In this document: piece after piece, positions 16,924-24,507 of the stretch
Layout of the letters: each line of letters opens with the position of its first letter
Numbering within the stretch: position 1 is the stretch's first letter
From: Hungateiclostridiaceae bacterium UBA1305
GTDB lineage: Bacteria > Bacillota > Clostridia > Acetivibrionales > DTU013
Reading direction: 5' to 3'
Length of the DNA: 33,119 bases
Assembly (NCBI GenBank): GCA_002307275.1
Contig: DBTX01000088.1
Coordinates: 1 to 33,119, forward strand
Program-made: the position numbers and the translations under genes
Notes under the pieces: generated by a model
Told to the model about the DNA's origin: nothing
What the model saw: only the letters and a program-made list of their open reading frames with translations
Databases searched by the model: none

Positions 16924-16972
16924 TTGCATTATTCTGACATTTGTAAACGCAAAGAAATGCACAATAATGCAA
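16924..16972. repeat. Inverted repeat flanking the cre-like site upstream of cuaA
   Basis: TTGCATTATT (16924-16933) and AATAATGCAA (16963-16972) are perfect inverted 10-mers 29 nt apart. The right arm is part of the candidate CuaR box, so the left arm may be a second, inverted site allowing looping or dimer contacts. Confidence 0.5.
16942..16955 (+). promoter_or_regulatory. cre-like site (CcpA)
   Basis: TGTAAACGCAAAGA fits the catabolite-responsive element TGNAARCGNWWNCW with one mismatch (G for the conserved C near the end). It lies between the two arms of the inverted repeat and immediately upstream of the candidate activator box, so glucose-type catabolite control of the binding-protein gene is plausible. 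Confidence 0.45.
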
Positions 16973-17010
16973 ACCATTCTATTTCTCGTTTTGTTTAATT
17001 TGTATAACAT
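16961..17010 (+). promoter_or_regulatory. Candidate CuaR box and promoter of cuaA
   Basis: Box 16961-16983 contains ATGCAAACCATTCTATT, and TATAACAT lies at 17003-17010. The box start is 42 nt from the TATAAC element, exactly as at 18958/19000 before the permease genes; 20 of 23 box positions agree between the two. No consensus -35 is present, as expected for a promoter that depends on an AraC-type activator. Confidence 0.7.
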
Positions 17011-17059
17011 AATTCATGTGGAGTCTTCATCCACCACGAAAAATGATAGGAGGCTGTTT

Positions 17060-18787
17060 ATGAAAAAGGTTTTATCAGTAGTTTTGTGCGTTCTTTTGGT
17101 TTTATCCCTCAGTATTTCATCCTTTGCAATCAGTTCGGTTCCGGTAAAGACCATCACTCCTTCTGCAAGTTCATTAACAATGAATATCGGAACCAGTATG
17201 GGTACTTCGGTTACCTTCTCTCCCGCCAACACAACTCAGAAGTTAGTGAAGTATTCAACAAGTAACAAGAAGGTTGCTTCTGTCAACGGCGACGGCATTA
17301 TCAAAGCTGCAGGCGCAGGATCAGCTGTAATCAGTATCATCAGCTCTTCCAACAGCAAGGTTAAAGCAACAATTAAAGTAACCGTTAAGAAGTACACGGT
17401 TCCCAAGAAACAGACTACTCTGACTATGACAATGATCGGATCCAAACAGGAAGCTGACACGGCTCTTGTTATGAAGAAAGTGGAAGCATATCTGAAGGAT
17501 AAGCTGAATGTTAAAGTGAATCTGCAGGTATATGCATATACCGATCCTTATACGACGAAGGTCAATACCATGCTGGCAGCTGGCGAATCCTTCGATGTAT
17601 GCTTCACTTCGAGCTGGGCTGCAAACTACTATACCAATGCCGGCTCCGGTTATTTTACCGAACTCAACGGCTACCTGAAGAAATATCCAGCCATTACCCA
17701 GATCCTTGGAAAAGAATTCCTCAGCGGTTCTGCAATTGATGGCAAGAACTACGGTGTTCCGACCAACAAGGAACAGGTTCACAACTGGGGTTACCTCCTG
17801 AAGAAGGATCTTGTCGCGAAATATAAGATCGATACAACAAAAATCACAAAGATGGAAGACCTTGAATCCTGGTTTGCAAAGATCAAGGCAAGCGAACCCG
17901 GTATTACTCCACTTCTTGCTGTAACCATGGATACTCCATTCAAATTCCTTGACTGGGATAACCTCGGTGATGATGACGTACCGGGTGCTCTGTACTCCGA
18001 CAATAAGAGCAGCAAGGTTATAAATCAGTTTACAGCTCCGGAATCCATAGCAATGTACAAGAAACTCCGCAGCTATTATGAAAAAGGCTGGATAGCCAAG
18101 GATGCAGCTACGATGCAGAATACTACCGAAATGATGAAGACCAACAAGTACTTTGCAGTAGAATCTTCCCTGAAGCCGGGAAAAGATGTTGAAATGAGTG
18201 GCGGCGGAGTTGATTGGGTACAGGTTGATATCACCAAACCGGTTATGTCCAATCGTGAAACTGCAGGCGCTCTGCTTGCAATCCCGGCAGCTTCCAAGAA
18301 CAAGGAAATTGCGTTCAGGTTCATTGAAACACTGTATACGGATGCAACTGTGAAGAACCTGTTCAACTATGGTATTGAAGGCGTACACTACAAGGTGAAT
18401 GCCGATGGCAGAATTACACAGACTCAGACAGGTATAGACAGATTCAACGGCAAAGATACATGGAGATTCGGTGACAGCTTCAAAGATCTTCTGCGCGATT
18501 CCGAAGATCTCCAGAAGATGAAGAAGTTCCTGGCATACAACAAAGCAGGCCTTCCTCTGAAGAGTCTTGGCTTCGTCTTTGACAAGACGCCCGTAGAAAC
18601 TCAGGTATCCGCTTGTAAGAATGTAATCCAGACTTATTACAAAGAGCTGTTTGTTGGCGCTGCCGATGTTGATGCGACCGTTAAGAAGATGAGTGATGAA
18701 CTTGATGCTTCCGGCGTAAATGATATCCTTAAGGAAATGCAGAGCCAGTATGACAAATGGTGTGCTAAAGTCGGAGTGAAGTATTAA
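17060..18787 (+). CDS. cuaA: Extracellular sugar-binding protein with N-terminal Big2 domain (CuaA-like)
   Basis: A 575-residue secreted solute-binding protein of the LipO/YtcQ type. AGGAGG (17048-17053) sits 6 nt before the ATG. The signal peptide (KKVLSVVLCVLLVLSLSISS) should be cut after SFA (residue 23); there is no lipobox cysteine. Residues about 30-112 form a Big2 immunoglobulin-like domain (KYSTSNKKVASVNGDGIIKAAG is typical), and about 118-570 the binding domain. It is the first gene of the transporter set CuaA-CuaB-CuaC and probably binds cellobiose or longer cellodextrins. Strong terminators follow, so it is likely made in excess of the permeases. How it stays at the cell surface without a lipid anchor is unclear. 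Confidence 0.88.
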   Translation: MKKVLSVVLCVLLVLSLSISSFAISSVPVKTITPSASSLTMNIGTSMGTSVTFSPANTTQKLVKYSTSNKKVASVNGDGIIKAAGAGSAVISIISSSNSKVKATIKVTVKKYTVPKKQTTLTMTMIGSKQEADTALVMKKVEAYLKDKLNVKVNLQVYAYTDPYTTKVNTMLAAGESFDVCFTSSWAANYYTNAGSGYFTELNGYLKKYPAITQILGKEFLSGSAIDGKNYGVPTNKEQVHNWGYLLKKDLVAKYKIDTTKITKMEDLESWFAKIKASEPGITPLLAVTMDTPFKFLDWDNLGDDDVPGALYSDNKSSKVINQFTAPESIAMYKKLRSYYEKGWIAKDAATMQNTTEMMKTNKYFAVESSLKPGKDVEMSGGGVDWVQVDITKPVMSNRETAGALLAIPAASKNKEIAFRFIETLYTDATVKNLFNYGIEGVHYKVNADGRITQTQTGIDRFNGKDTWRFGDSFKDLLRDSEDLQKMKKFLAYNKAGLPLKSLGFVFDKTPVETQVSACKNVIQTYYKELFVGAADVDATVKKMSDELDASGVNDILKEMQSQYDKWCAKVGVKY

Positions 18788-18804
18788 TTTACTGAACCAG
18801 ACGT

Positions 18805-18842
18805 AAAAGCAGGGGAAGAATTTGTCCTTCCCCTGCTTTTTT
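18805..18842 (+). terminator. Terminator 1 after cuaA
   Basis: A perfect 14-bp stem: AAAAGCAGGGGAAG (18805-18818) with CTTCCCCTGCTTTT (18827-18840), an 8-nt loop and following T residues. Confidence 0.92.
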
Positions 18843-18870
18843 ACCGGTCATTTATGAAGTAAATCCGGCC

Positions 18871-18903
18871 AAAATCCCGGGGCTCGATACCCCCCGGGAT
18901 TTT
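18871..18903 (+). terminator. Terminator 2 after cuaA
   Basis: A perfect 12-bp stem: AAAATCCCGGGG (18871-18882) with CCCCGGGATTTT (18892-18903). It lies 30 nt after the first hairpin, so the two act in tandem. Confidence 0.8.
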
Positions 18904-18957
18904 GTCAGTGTAAAATATTGTTGTCTTTTTTTGCGGTGACATCCGGCAAGTATGTAC

Positions 18958-19007
18958 ACAATTATGCAATCTATTCTATTCATCCCCTATAAGATTTTCT
19001 ATAACAT
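18958..19007 (+). promoter_or_regulatory. Candidate CuaR box and promoter of cuaB-cuaC
   Basis: Box 18958-18980 contains ATGCAATCTATTCTATT, and TATAACAT lies at 19000-19007. It shares 20 of 23 box positions, the TATAACATAA block and the 42-nt spacing with the cuaA promoter. It lies beyond both terminators, so the permease genes have their own promoter under the same regulator. Confidence 0.7.
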
Positions 19008-19043
19008 AAAGCTATACTAATATGTTAAAGGTGTGATAATTGA

Positions 19044-20018
19044 ATGGATTCAGCAACAGCTTTGGGAACGCCTGCGGTAAAAAAGAAAAAAAACGGACTG
19101 CTGTATCAGTTGCGGACAAATTGGCCTTTGTTTGCCATGTTAACCCCGGGTGTGATCATTCTCATCATCAATAATTATATTCCGATGTTTGGCATAATTA
19201 TTGCGTTTAAAAGATACCGCTTTTTTGGTTCTTTTTTTGAAAGTCTTATTCAGAGCGACTGGATAGGGCTCAAAAACTTCGAATTTTTTACCAAAACGCC
19301 CTATGCGTTTCAGATGACGCGGAACACCCTTCTTTATAATGCAGTATTTATCGTTTTGGGACTGATTATTCCGGTTTTCTTTGCCATCGCCCTGAATGAA
19401 ATCAGAAGCAAGAGGTTGTCCAAGCTTTATCAAAGCTTCATCTTTCTCCCTTATTTCCTTTCGTGGATTGTTGTCAGCTACCTGGCCTATTCCCTGTTCA
19501 GTATTGAAAGCGGTTTTATCAATAAGAACATTCTTGCTCCATTAGGTATTGCACCGGTTGAATGGTACAGCGAATCCGTATACTGGCCGTTCATACTCGT
19601 TTTCTTCCAGCTGTGGAAGTATACCGGCTATAATGTAGTTGTATATCTTGCGGCAATCAGCGGTATTGATCCTGAATATTATGAAGCGGCTGAAATCGAT
19701 GGCGCAACCAAATGGCAGCAGATCCGACTTATTACGATTCCCCTGCTGCAAAACCTTATGATTATCCTTACTTTGCTTGCTGTCGGGAGAATCTTCAATG
19801 CAGACTTTGGATTGTTTTATAATGTACCAAGGAATTCCGGTTCCATTTCGTCCGTAACAATGGTTATTGATACATATGTTTATAATGCGCTGCGAAATAC
19901 GAACAACATTGGAATGGCGTCGGCAGCCGGTACCTATCAGGCTGTCATAGGATGTATCACAGTATTTACGGCAAACCTGATTGTCAGGAAAATCGACAAG
20001 GAAAGCGCACTGTTTTAA
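19044..20018 (+). CDS. cuaB: ABC sugar permease, LplB type (CuaB-like)
   Basis: A 324-residue inner-membrane permease of the LplB/YtcP-partner group (COG4209). About six transmembrane helices are seen after a lysine-rich N-terminus (VKKKKNGLLYQL). The EAA loop that contacts the ATPase is YEAAEIDGATKWQQIRLITI, about two thirds along. It pairs with the next gene's product; no ATPase is encoded in the window, so a shared MsmK-type ATPase encoded elsewhere is needed. AAAGGTGTG precedes the ATG by about 9 nt. The gene is 11 nt upstream of the second permease. The substrate, cellobiose/cellodextrins, is inferred from neighbours. Confidence 0.92.
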   Translation: MDSATALGTPAVKKKKNGLLYQLRTNWPLFAMLTPGVIILIINNYIPMFGIIIAFKRYRFFGSFFESLIQSDWIGLKNFEFFTKTPYAFQMTRNTLLYNAVFIVLGLIIPVFFAIALNEIRSKRLSKLYQSFIFLPYFLSWIVVSYLAYSLFSIESGFINKNILAPLGIAPVEWYSESVYWPFILVFFQLWKYTGYNVVVYLAAISGIDPEYYEAAEIDGATKWQQIRLITIPLLQNLMIILTLLAVGRIFNADFGLFYNVPRNSGSISSVTMVIDTYVYNALRNTNNIGMASAAGTYQAVIGCITVFTANLIVRKIDKESALF

Positions 20019-20028
20019 GGAGGAAATT

Positions 20029-20940
20029 ATGTCTAGTATAGATCAAAAAAAGCAGAACGAAATCGGATTTGTTTCCAACCTGTTGTTAAACTTCATGTTT
20101 CTGGTCTGCGTGGTTTTGTGTGTTGCGCCGCTGCTGCTGGTCATAGCCATATCAGTAACGGATGAAAAAGCCATCCGGGATAACGGATACTCTTTTATAC
20201 CCGCTGTTTTCAGCTCAAAGGGATATGATTACCTGCTCACCGCAGGTGACGCAATCTGGCATGCTTATGGCGTGTCGATCTTTGTAACGGTCGTCGGTAC
20301 CATCCTGAGCCTGTTTGTTATTTGCATGTACGCCTATCCGCTTTCCAGAAGTAATTTCAAGTACAAGAACCAGTTTGCCTTCTTTGCCTTCTTTACCATG
20401 ATTTTTGGCGGCGGCCTTGTACCATGGTATATTGTCTATACCCAGATGGTACCGATCAAAAATACGATCTGGATCCTGATCGTTCCCTATTTGATGAATA
20501 CATGGTTCATGATGATCATGAGAACCTTCTATAAAACGACTGTTCCGGAGTCCATCATTGAATCTGCGAGGATAGACGGCGCCGGTGAGTTCAGAACCTT
20601 TTTCATCATCGTGCTTCCGCTTTGCAAGGCAGGGCTTGCCACCATAGGGCTGTTCTGCACCTTAAATTACTGGAATGACTATTACCTGCCGCTGGTCTTT
20701 GTCAGCGATAGTAAGAATTACAACATACAATATCTCATGTACCAGACGCTCAACATGGTTCAGAATCTTTTGAGCTCAAGTAACCAGGCGATGAATGTCA
20801 ATGAAATTCTGGCCAATTTGCCCAGCGAAAGCGTAAGAATGGCTATAGCTGTAATCTCTGTAGGACCGATTGTTCTGGCATACCCTTTCTTCCAGAAATA
20901 CTTTATAAAGGGCCTCACCATTGGCGCAGTCAAGGGATGA
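20029..20940 (+). CDS. cuaC: ABC sugar permease, LplC/YtcP type (CuaC-like)
   Basis: A 303-residue permease of the carbohydrate uptake type (COG0395). AAGGAGG (20017-20023) lies 5 nt before ATG 20029; a longer frame from 19981 overlaps the previous gene and is rejected. Helices include LLNFMFLVCVVLCVAPLLLV near the N-terminus. The EAA loop is ESARIDGAGEFRTFFIIVLP. The protein ends PFFQKYFIKGLTIGAVKG, the usual C-terminus of this family, so it is complete. It forms the channel with the preceding permease. No terminator separates it from cellobiose phosphorylase 111 nt downstream, so read-through is likely. Confidence 0.93.
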   Translation: MSSIDQKKQNEIGFVSNLLLNFMFLVCVVLCVAPLLLVIAISVTDEKAIRDNGYSFIPAVFSSKGYDYLLTAGDAIWHAYGVSIFVTVVGTILSLFVICMYAYPLSRSNFKYKNQFAFFAFFTMIFGGGLVPWYIVYTQMVPIKNTIWILIVPYLMNTWFMMIMRTFYKTTVPESIIESARIDGAGEFRTFFIIVLPLCKAGLATIGLFCTLNYWNDYYLPLVFVSDSKNYNIQYLMYQTLNMVQNLLSSSNQAMNVNEILANLPSESVRMAIAVISVGPIVLAYPFFQKYFIKGLTIGAVKG

Positions 20941-20991
20941 TTTTGAATTGACTCATGCTGTAAAAAATTAACTTCCAAAACTAAAAATAAA

Positions 20992-21025
20992 TGCTATAAT
21001 TTTATGGGTAGGATTTATCCTGCCC
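20992..21025 (+). promoter_or_regulatory. Extended -10 and leader hairpin before cbpA
   Basis: TGC-TATAAT (20992-21000) is a good extended -10 without a clear -35. It is followed by an 8-bp hairpin (GGGTAGGA 21006-21013 with TCCTGCCC 21018-21025, one U-G pair). This suggests cbpA also has its own start, in addition to read-through from cuaC. Confidence 0.45.
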
Positions 21026-21051
21026 TTATTATAATCAACGTGGAGGCCAGT

Positions 21052-23490
21052 ATGAAATTCGGATATTTTGACGACGTGAACAGGGAATATGTCATTACTA
21101 CACCTGAAACCCCCAGTCCCTGGATTAATTATTCCGGTACGCAGGATTTTTTCTCGCTCATATCGAACACTGCCGGAGGATACTGTTTCTATAAGGATGC
21201 CAGGCTCAGACGTATTACAAGGTACAGGTACAACAATGTTCCGCTGGATAATGGCGGAAGGTATTTTTACATAAGAGATGAGAGCGGTGACTTCTGGTCT
21301 CCGGGATGGGCGCCGGTCAGGAAGACACTTGACAGTTATGAATGCAGGCATGGACTTGGGTATACCCGGATTTATGGTGAGAGAGGCGGAATCGGCGCTG
21401 AAGTACTCATTTTTGTACCACAGAATTTTAATGGAGAAGTACAGAAAGTCAGCATAAAAAATAAGAGTGACCGAGTTGAAAAAATTACATTATTTTCATT
21501 TGTGGAATGGTGTCTCTGGAATGCATACGATGATATGACCAATTTCCAGAGAAACTTCAGTACAGGTGAAATTGAACTGGAAGATAATACAATTTATCAT
21601 AAAACCGAATACAGGGAAAGACGCAGTCATTTCGCTTTCTATTCTGTAAACTCAGATATTACGGGGTTCGATACCGACAGAAATTCTTTTGTTGGGCAAT
21701 ATAACGGTTTTGATTCACCCAAGGCTGTTGTTGCGGGTAAATCGGCCAATTCAATGGCAGATGGCTGGTCACCGGTCGCATCGCATAGTTTTGACATCAC
21801 ACTGCAGCCTGGAGAACAGAAGGATTTGGTTTTCCTGCTGGGTTATGTTGAAAATGAGGAGAATAATAAGTGGGAAGCTCCGGGAATCATCAATAAAAAA
21901 AGAGCAAAGGCAATGATCGCAAGATTCTCCACAGTCAGGCAGGTGGAGGCAGCTTTTGCAGAACTGAAGGATTACTGGAACAGTCTGTTGTCCAAATATT
22001 CCGTAAAAAGCGGAGATCCAAAGCTGGACCGTATGGTTAACATATGGAATCAGTATCAGTGCATGATTACATTCAATCTGTCAAGAAGCGCATCCTACTT
22101 TGAATCCGGAATAGGCCGTGGAATGGGCTTCAGAGATTCCAATCAGGATATCATCGGCTTTGTTCATCAGCTTCCCAACAGAGCGAAGGAAAGGATCCTT
22201 GACCTCGCGGCCACACAGCTGGAGGATGGGGGTGCATACCACCAGTATCAGCCGCTTACAAAGAAGGGAAACAATGAGATCGGCGGCAACTTCAATGACG
22301 ACCCGCTGTGGCTGATATTGTCCACGGCACAGTACATCAAGGAAACAGGGGACTTCAACATACTTGAGGAGCAGGTGCCGTTTGACAATGACATATCAAA
22401 GTCAGCAAATATGTTCGAACATCTGAGCAGATCCTTCTACCACGTAGTCAATAACCTTGGTCCGCATGGATTGCCCCTCATCGGAAGAGCAGACTGGAAT
22501 GACTGCCTTAATCTGAATTGTTTTTCAACAATCCCCGATGAATCCTATCAGACAACGACAAGCAAGGATGGAAAAGTAGCCGAATCCGTCCTGATCGCAA
22601 GCATGTTCGTATTCATAGGAAACGAATACGTAAAGATTTGCGAAAATATCGGACTGTATGACGAAGCCAAGACGGCAAAGAAACATATTCAGACCATGAA
22701 GGAAACCGTATTAAAGGTTGGTTATGATGGGGAATGGTTTCTTCGTGCATATGATGACTTCGGAAACAAGGTCGGCAGCAAGGAAAATGAAGAAGGCAAG
22801 ATATTCATAGAGACACAGGGCTTTTGCGTCATGGCGGCAATCGGACTTGATACCGGAGAAGCCCAGAAAGCGCTGGATTCGGCCTGGAAATACCTGGATA
22901 CCCCACATGGGATGGTACTGCTAAATCCTGCATATACAAAGTACCACGTTGAACTTGGTGAGATTTCCTCCTATCCGCCGGGTTACAAGGAAAATGCAGG
23001 TATATTCTGTCATAACAACCCCTGGATCATGGCGGCGGAAACTGTACTGGGCAGAGGTGACAAGGCTTTCGAATGTTATTCGAAGATTGCTCCCGCATAC
23101 AGGGAAGATATCAGTGATGTTCACAAAATGGAACCCTATGTATACTCGCAGATGATTGCAGGCAAGGATGCCAAAAGGCACGGCGAAGCCAAGAATTCAT
23201 GGTTGACCGGAACCGCTGCCTGGAACTTTGCAGCGATTTCACAATGGATACTCGGCATCAAACCGGATTTCCAGGGCCTTGCAATCGATCCCTGCATTCC
23301 GAAGTCTTGGGACGGCTTCCGCATTACCAGACACTTCAGGGGCGCGATTTTTGAAATTGAGGTGAGAAACCCACAGCATATTTCAAAAGGGGTCAAGAAG
23401 CTGATCATCGATGACAAGGAATTCATCGGCAATATAGTGCCGATATTCAGCGATGGAAAGACTCATAAGGTAGTAGTGGTAATGGGGTAG
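21052..23490 (+). CDS. cbpA: Cellobiose phosphorylase (GH94)
   Basis: An 812-residue GH94 enzyme that splits cellobiose with phosphate to glucose 1-phosphate and glucose in the cytoplasm, saving ATP. The N-terminus (KFGYFDD...NREYVITTPETPSPWINY) and length match the Clostridium thermocellum cellobiose phosphorylase closely as I remember it, including NTAGGYCFYKDARLRR, ESGIGRGMGFRDSNQD and KNSWLTGTAAWNF. The catalytic acid should be D484 in RADWNDCLN. GGAGG (21042-21046) is 5 nt before ATG 21052; an upstream in-frame ATG at 21004 lies in the leader hairpin. It follows the sugar permeases and completes the import-and-phosphorolysis pathway. Cellodextrin phosphorylase is less likely, because that family member is longer. 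Confidence 0.95.
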   Translation: MKFGYFDDVNREYVITTPETPSPWINYSGTQDFFSLISNTAGGYCFYKDARLRRITRYRYNNVPLDNGGRYFYIRDESGDFWSPGWAPVRKTLDSYECRHGLGYTRIYGERGGIGAEVLIFVPQNFNGEVQKVSIKNKSDRVEKITLFSFVEWCLWNAYDDMTNFQRNFSTGEIELEDNTIYHKTEYRERRSHFAFYSVNSDITGFDTDRNSFVGQYNGFDSPKAVVAGKSANSMADGWSPVASHSFDITLQPGEQKDLVFLLGYVENEENNKWEAPGIINKKRAKAMIARFSTVRQVEAAFAELKDYWNSLLSKYSVKSGDPKLDRMVNIWNQYQCMITFNLSRSASYFESGIGRGMGFRDSNQDIIGFVHQLPNRAKERILDLAATQLEDGGAYHQYQPLTKKGNNEIGGNFNDDPLWLILSTAQYIKETGDFNILEEQVPFDNDISKSANMFEHLSRSFYHVVNNLGPHGLPLIGRADWNDCLNLNCFSTIPDESYQTTTSKDGKVAESVLIASMFVFIGNEYVKICENIGLYDEAKTAKKHIQTMKETVLKVGYDGEWFLRAYDDFGNKVGSKENEEGKIFIETQGFCVMAAIGLDTGEAQKALDSAWKYLDTPHGMVLLNPAYTKYHVELGEISSYPPGYKENAGIFCHNNPWIMAAETVLGRGDKAFECYSKIAPAYREDISDVHKMEPYVYSQMIAGKDAKRHGEAKNSWLTGTAAWNFAAISQWILGIKPDFQGLAIDPCIPKSWDGFRITRHFRGAIFEIEVRNPQHISKGVKKLIIDDKEFIGNIVPIFSDGKTHKVVVVMG

Positions 23491-23491
23491 G

Positions 23492-23518
23492 CGTGTCAGG
23501 GGACGGTTCCCTGACACG
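23492..23518. repeat. REP-like palindrome directly after cbpA
   Basis: CGTGTCAGGG and CCCTGACACG form a perfect 10-bp stem around GACGGTT, starting 2 nt after the cbpA stop. The core GGGGACGGTTCC is the same as at 3389-3415. Confidence 0.75.
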
Positions 23519-23549
23519 GAGGTTACCGCCCAAAAACGGCGTAAATTAG

Positions 23550-23608
23550 AAATATCCTGAATGGTAAAATGCACGTCATGTGCATTTTACCATTCAGGAT
23601 ATTTTTCT
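23550..23608 (+). terminator. Very long perfect hairpin, probable terminator of cbpA
   Basis: The 25-nt arms 23550-23574 and 23580-23604 are perfect inverted copies around a 5-nt GTCAT loop (inner part GGTAAAATGCAC / GTGCATTTTACC), followed by TTCTT. The stem is longer than a normal terminator, so it may be a small inverted-repeat element used as one. Confidence 0.75.
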
Positions 23609-23678
23609 TGTGTCAAGCGACAGTTCCTTGAAGCAAGCAGCCAAACGTGTCAAAGGAATCGTCCCTTGACACGTTTGG
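23608..23678. repeat. REP-like palindromes, second cluster
   Basis: CCAAACGTGTCAA (23641-23653) and TTGACACGTTTGG (23666-23678) form a perfect 13-bp stem around AGGAATCGTCCC, an inverted variant of the GGGACGGTTCC core. A degenerate unit, TGTCAAGCGACAGTTCC, precedes it (from 23611). Confidence 0.65.
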
Positions 23679-23728
23679 GAATGTTCTAAAAAAAGTACAT
23701 AACATTGTGAATTATTTATTTTTCCATG

Positions 23729-23757
23729 TTGAATATTGCACCAGCAAGTGTTATAAT
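23729..23757 (+). promoter_or_regulatory. Promoter of the hydCBA operon
   Basis: TTGAAT (23729-23734), a 17-nt spacer and TATAAT (23752-23757). It gives a leader of about 230 nt before the first gene. Two Rex-like sites lie inside that leader. Confidence 0.7.
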
Positions 23758-23775
23758 GTTTTTAAATCCATACAA

Positions 23776-23793
23776 TAGTTATAAAATTAACAA
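23776..23793. promoter_or_regulatory. Rex-like operator 1
   Basis: TAGTTATAAAATTAACAA matches 12 of the 14 fixed positions of the Rex consensus TTGTTAANNNNTTAACAA, with a perfect right half. It would begin roughly 12 nt downstream of the expected transcription start, a roadblock position. Confidence 0.6.
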
Positions 23794-23884
23794 ACATTAA
23801 AGGCAATAAATCCATTCAGATCATTCCGCAACTTCGAAGACACCTTAGCTACATATAACGGACAGCAAGTTATGATGCTAATGA

Positions 23885-23902
23885 TTGTTAAAAAATAACC
23901 AA
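23885..23902. promoter_or_regulatory. Rex-like operator 2
   Basis: TTGTTAAAAAATAACCAA matches 12 of the 14 fixed Rex positions, with a perfect left half. It is 109 bp from operator 1 and 95 nt before the hydC start. Confidence 0.5.
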
Positions 23903-23996
23903 AGTTCAATTAGGACTCGGCTAAAATATTTAACGATGCCTAAATATCGGATCAAAATCCAATTCTGCTTGAAAACAGCATCTTCAAGGAGGTTTT

Positions 23997-24494
23997 ATGA
24001 GCGTACAAACTAAAACATGCGCATGTAAAAAGGAGACTGAACAGGAGAAGTACGACAGGATCGCCGCAGTGATTGACGAGTACAGGGACAGAGAAGGCAG
24101 TCTGATCCAGATTCTGCATATGGCGCAGGGTATTTACGGATATCTGCCTCTGCAGGTACAGCAATTCATTGCAGAAAGACTTGGTAAGCCATTATCAGAG
24201 GTGAGCGGCGTCATTACATTCTATTCGCTTTTTTCCACAGAACCCAAGGGGGAGAATACAATAAGGGTCTGCCTCGGTACAGCCTGCTACGTCAGGGGAG
24301 GGAAGAAAATAATCGACAGACTCAGGGAAATACTTGGTGTCGAGGTCGGCGGAACAACCAAGGACGGCAAGTTCACACTGGAGGTTATGCGCTGTATCGG
24401 AGCATGCGGCCTGGCGCCCGCCATGACCATAAATGACAAAGTTTATAAACAGGTGAACCCAGACAAGCTTCGCAATATTATCAGCAAATATTAG
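23997..24494 (+). CDS. hydC: NuoE-like [2Fe-2S] subunit of bifurcating hydrogenase complex
   Basis: A 165-residue thioredoxin-like [2Fe-2S] protein of the NuoE/HydC family. The four ligands are in VCLGTACYVRGG and CIGACGLAP near the C-terminus. A helical N-terminal part (EYRDREGSLIQILHMAQGIYGYLP) is standard for the family. A cysteine pair, CAC, at residues 8-10 is extra and not part of the fold. AAGGAGG precedes the ATG by 4 nt. It is the first gene of a three-gene operon (13 nt to the next) and passes electrons between the flavin subunit and the hydrogenase-type subunit. In an Stn-type complex it would be called StnA. Confidence 0.93.
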   Translation: MSVQTKTCACKKETEQEKYDRIAAVIDEYRDREGSLIQILHMAQGIYGYLPLQVQQFIAERLGKPLSEVSGVITFYSLFSTEPKGENTIRVCLGTACYVRGGKKIIDRLREILGVEVGGTTKDGKFTLEVMRCIGACGLAPAMTINDKVYKQVNPDKLRNIISKY

Positions 24495-24507
24495 GAGGTG
24501 AGGAATT

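Noticed and set aside
17321..18388. Long minus-strand frame (355 codons) opposite cuaA
   Set aside because: Mirror frame of a strongly coding gene; no ribosome site or domain. The same applies to the 283-codon minus frame at 26826-27677.
20941..21051. CuaR box before cbpA
   Set aside because: No ATGCAAnCnATTCTATT match; expression is more likely by read-through or the extended -10 promoter.
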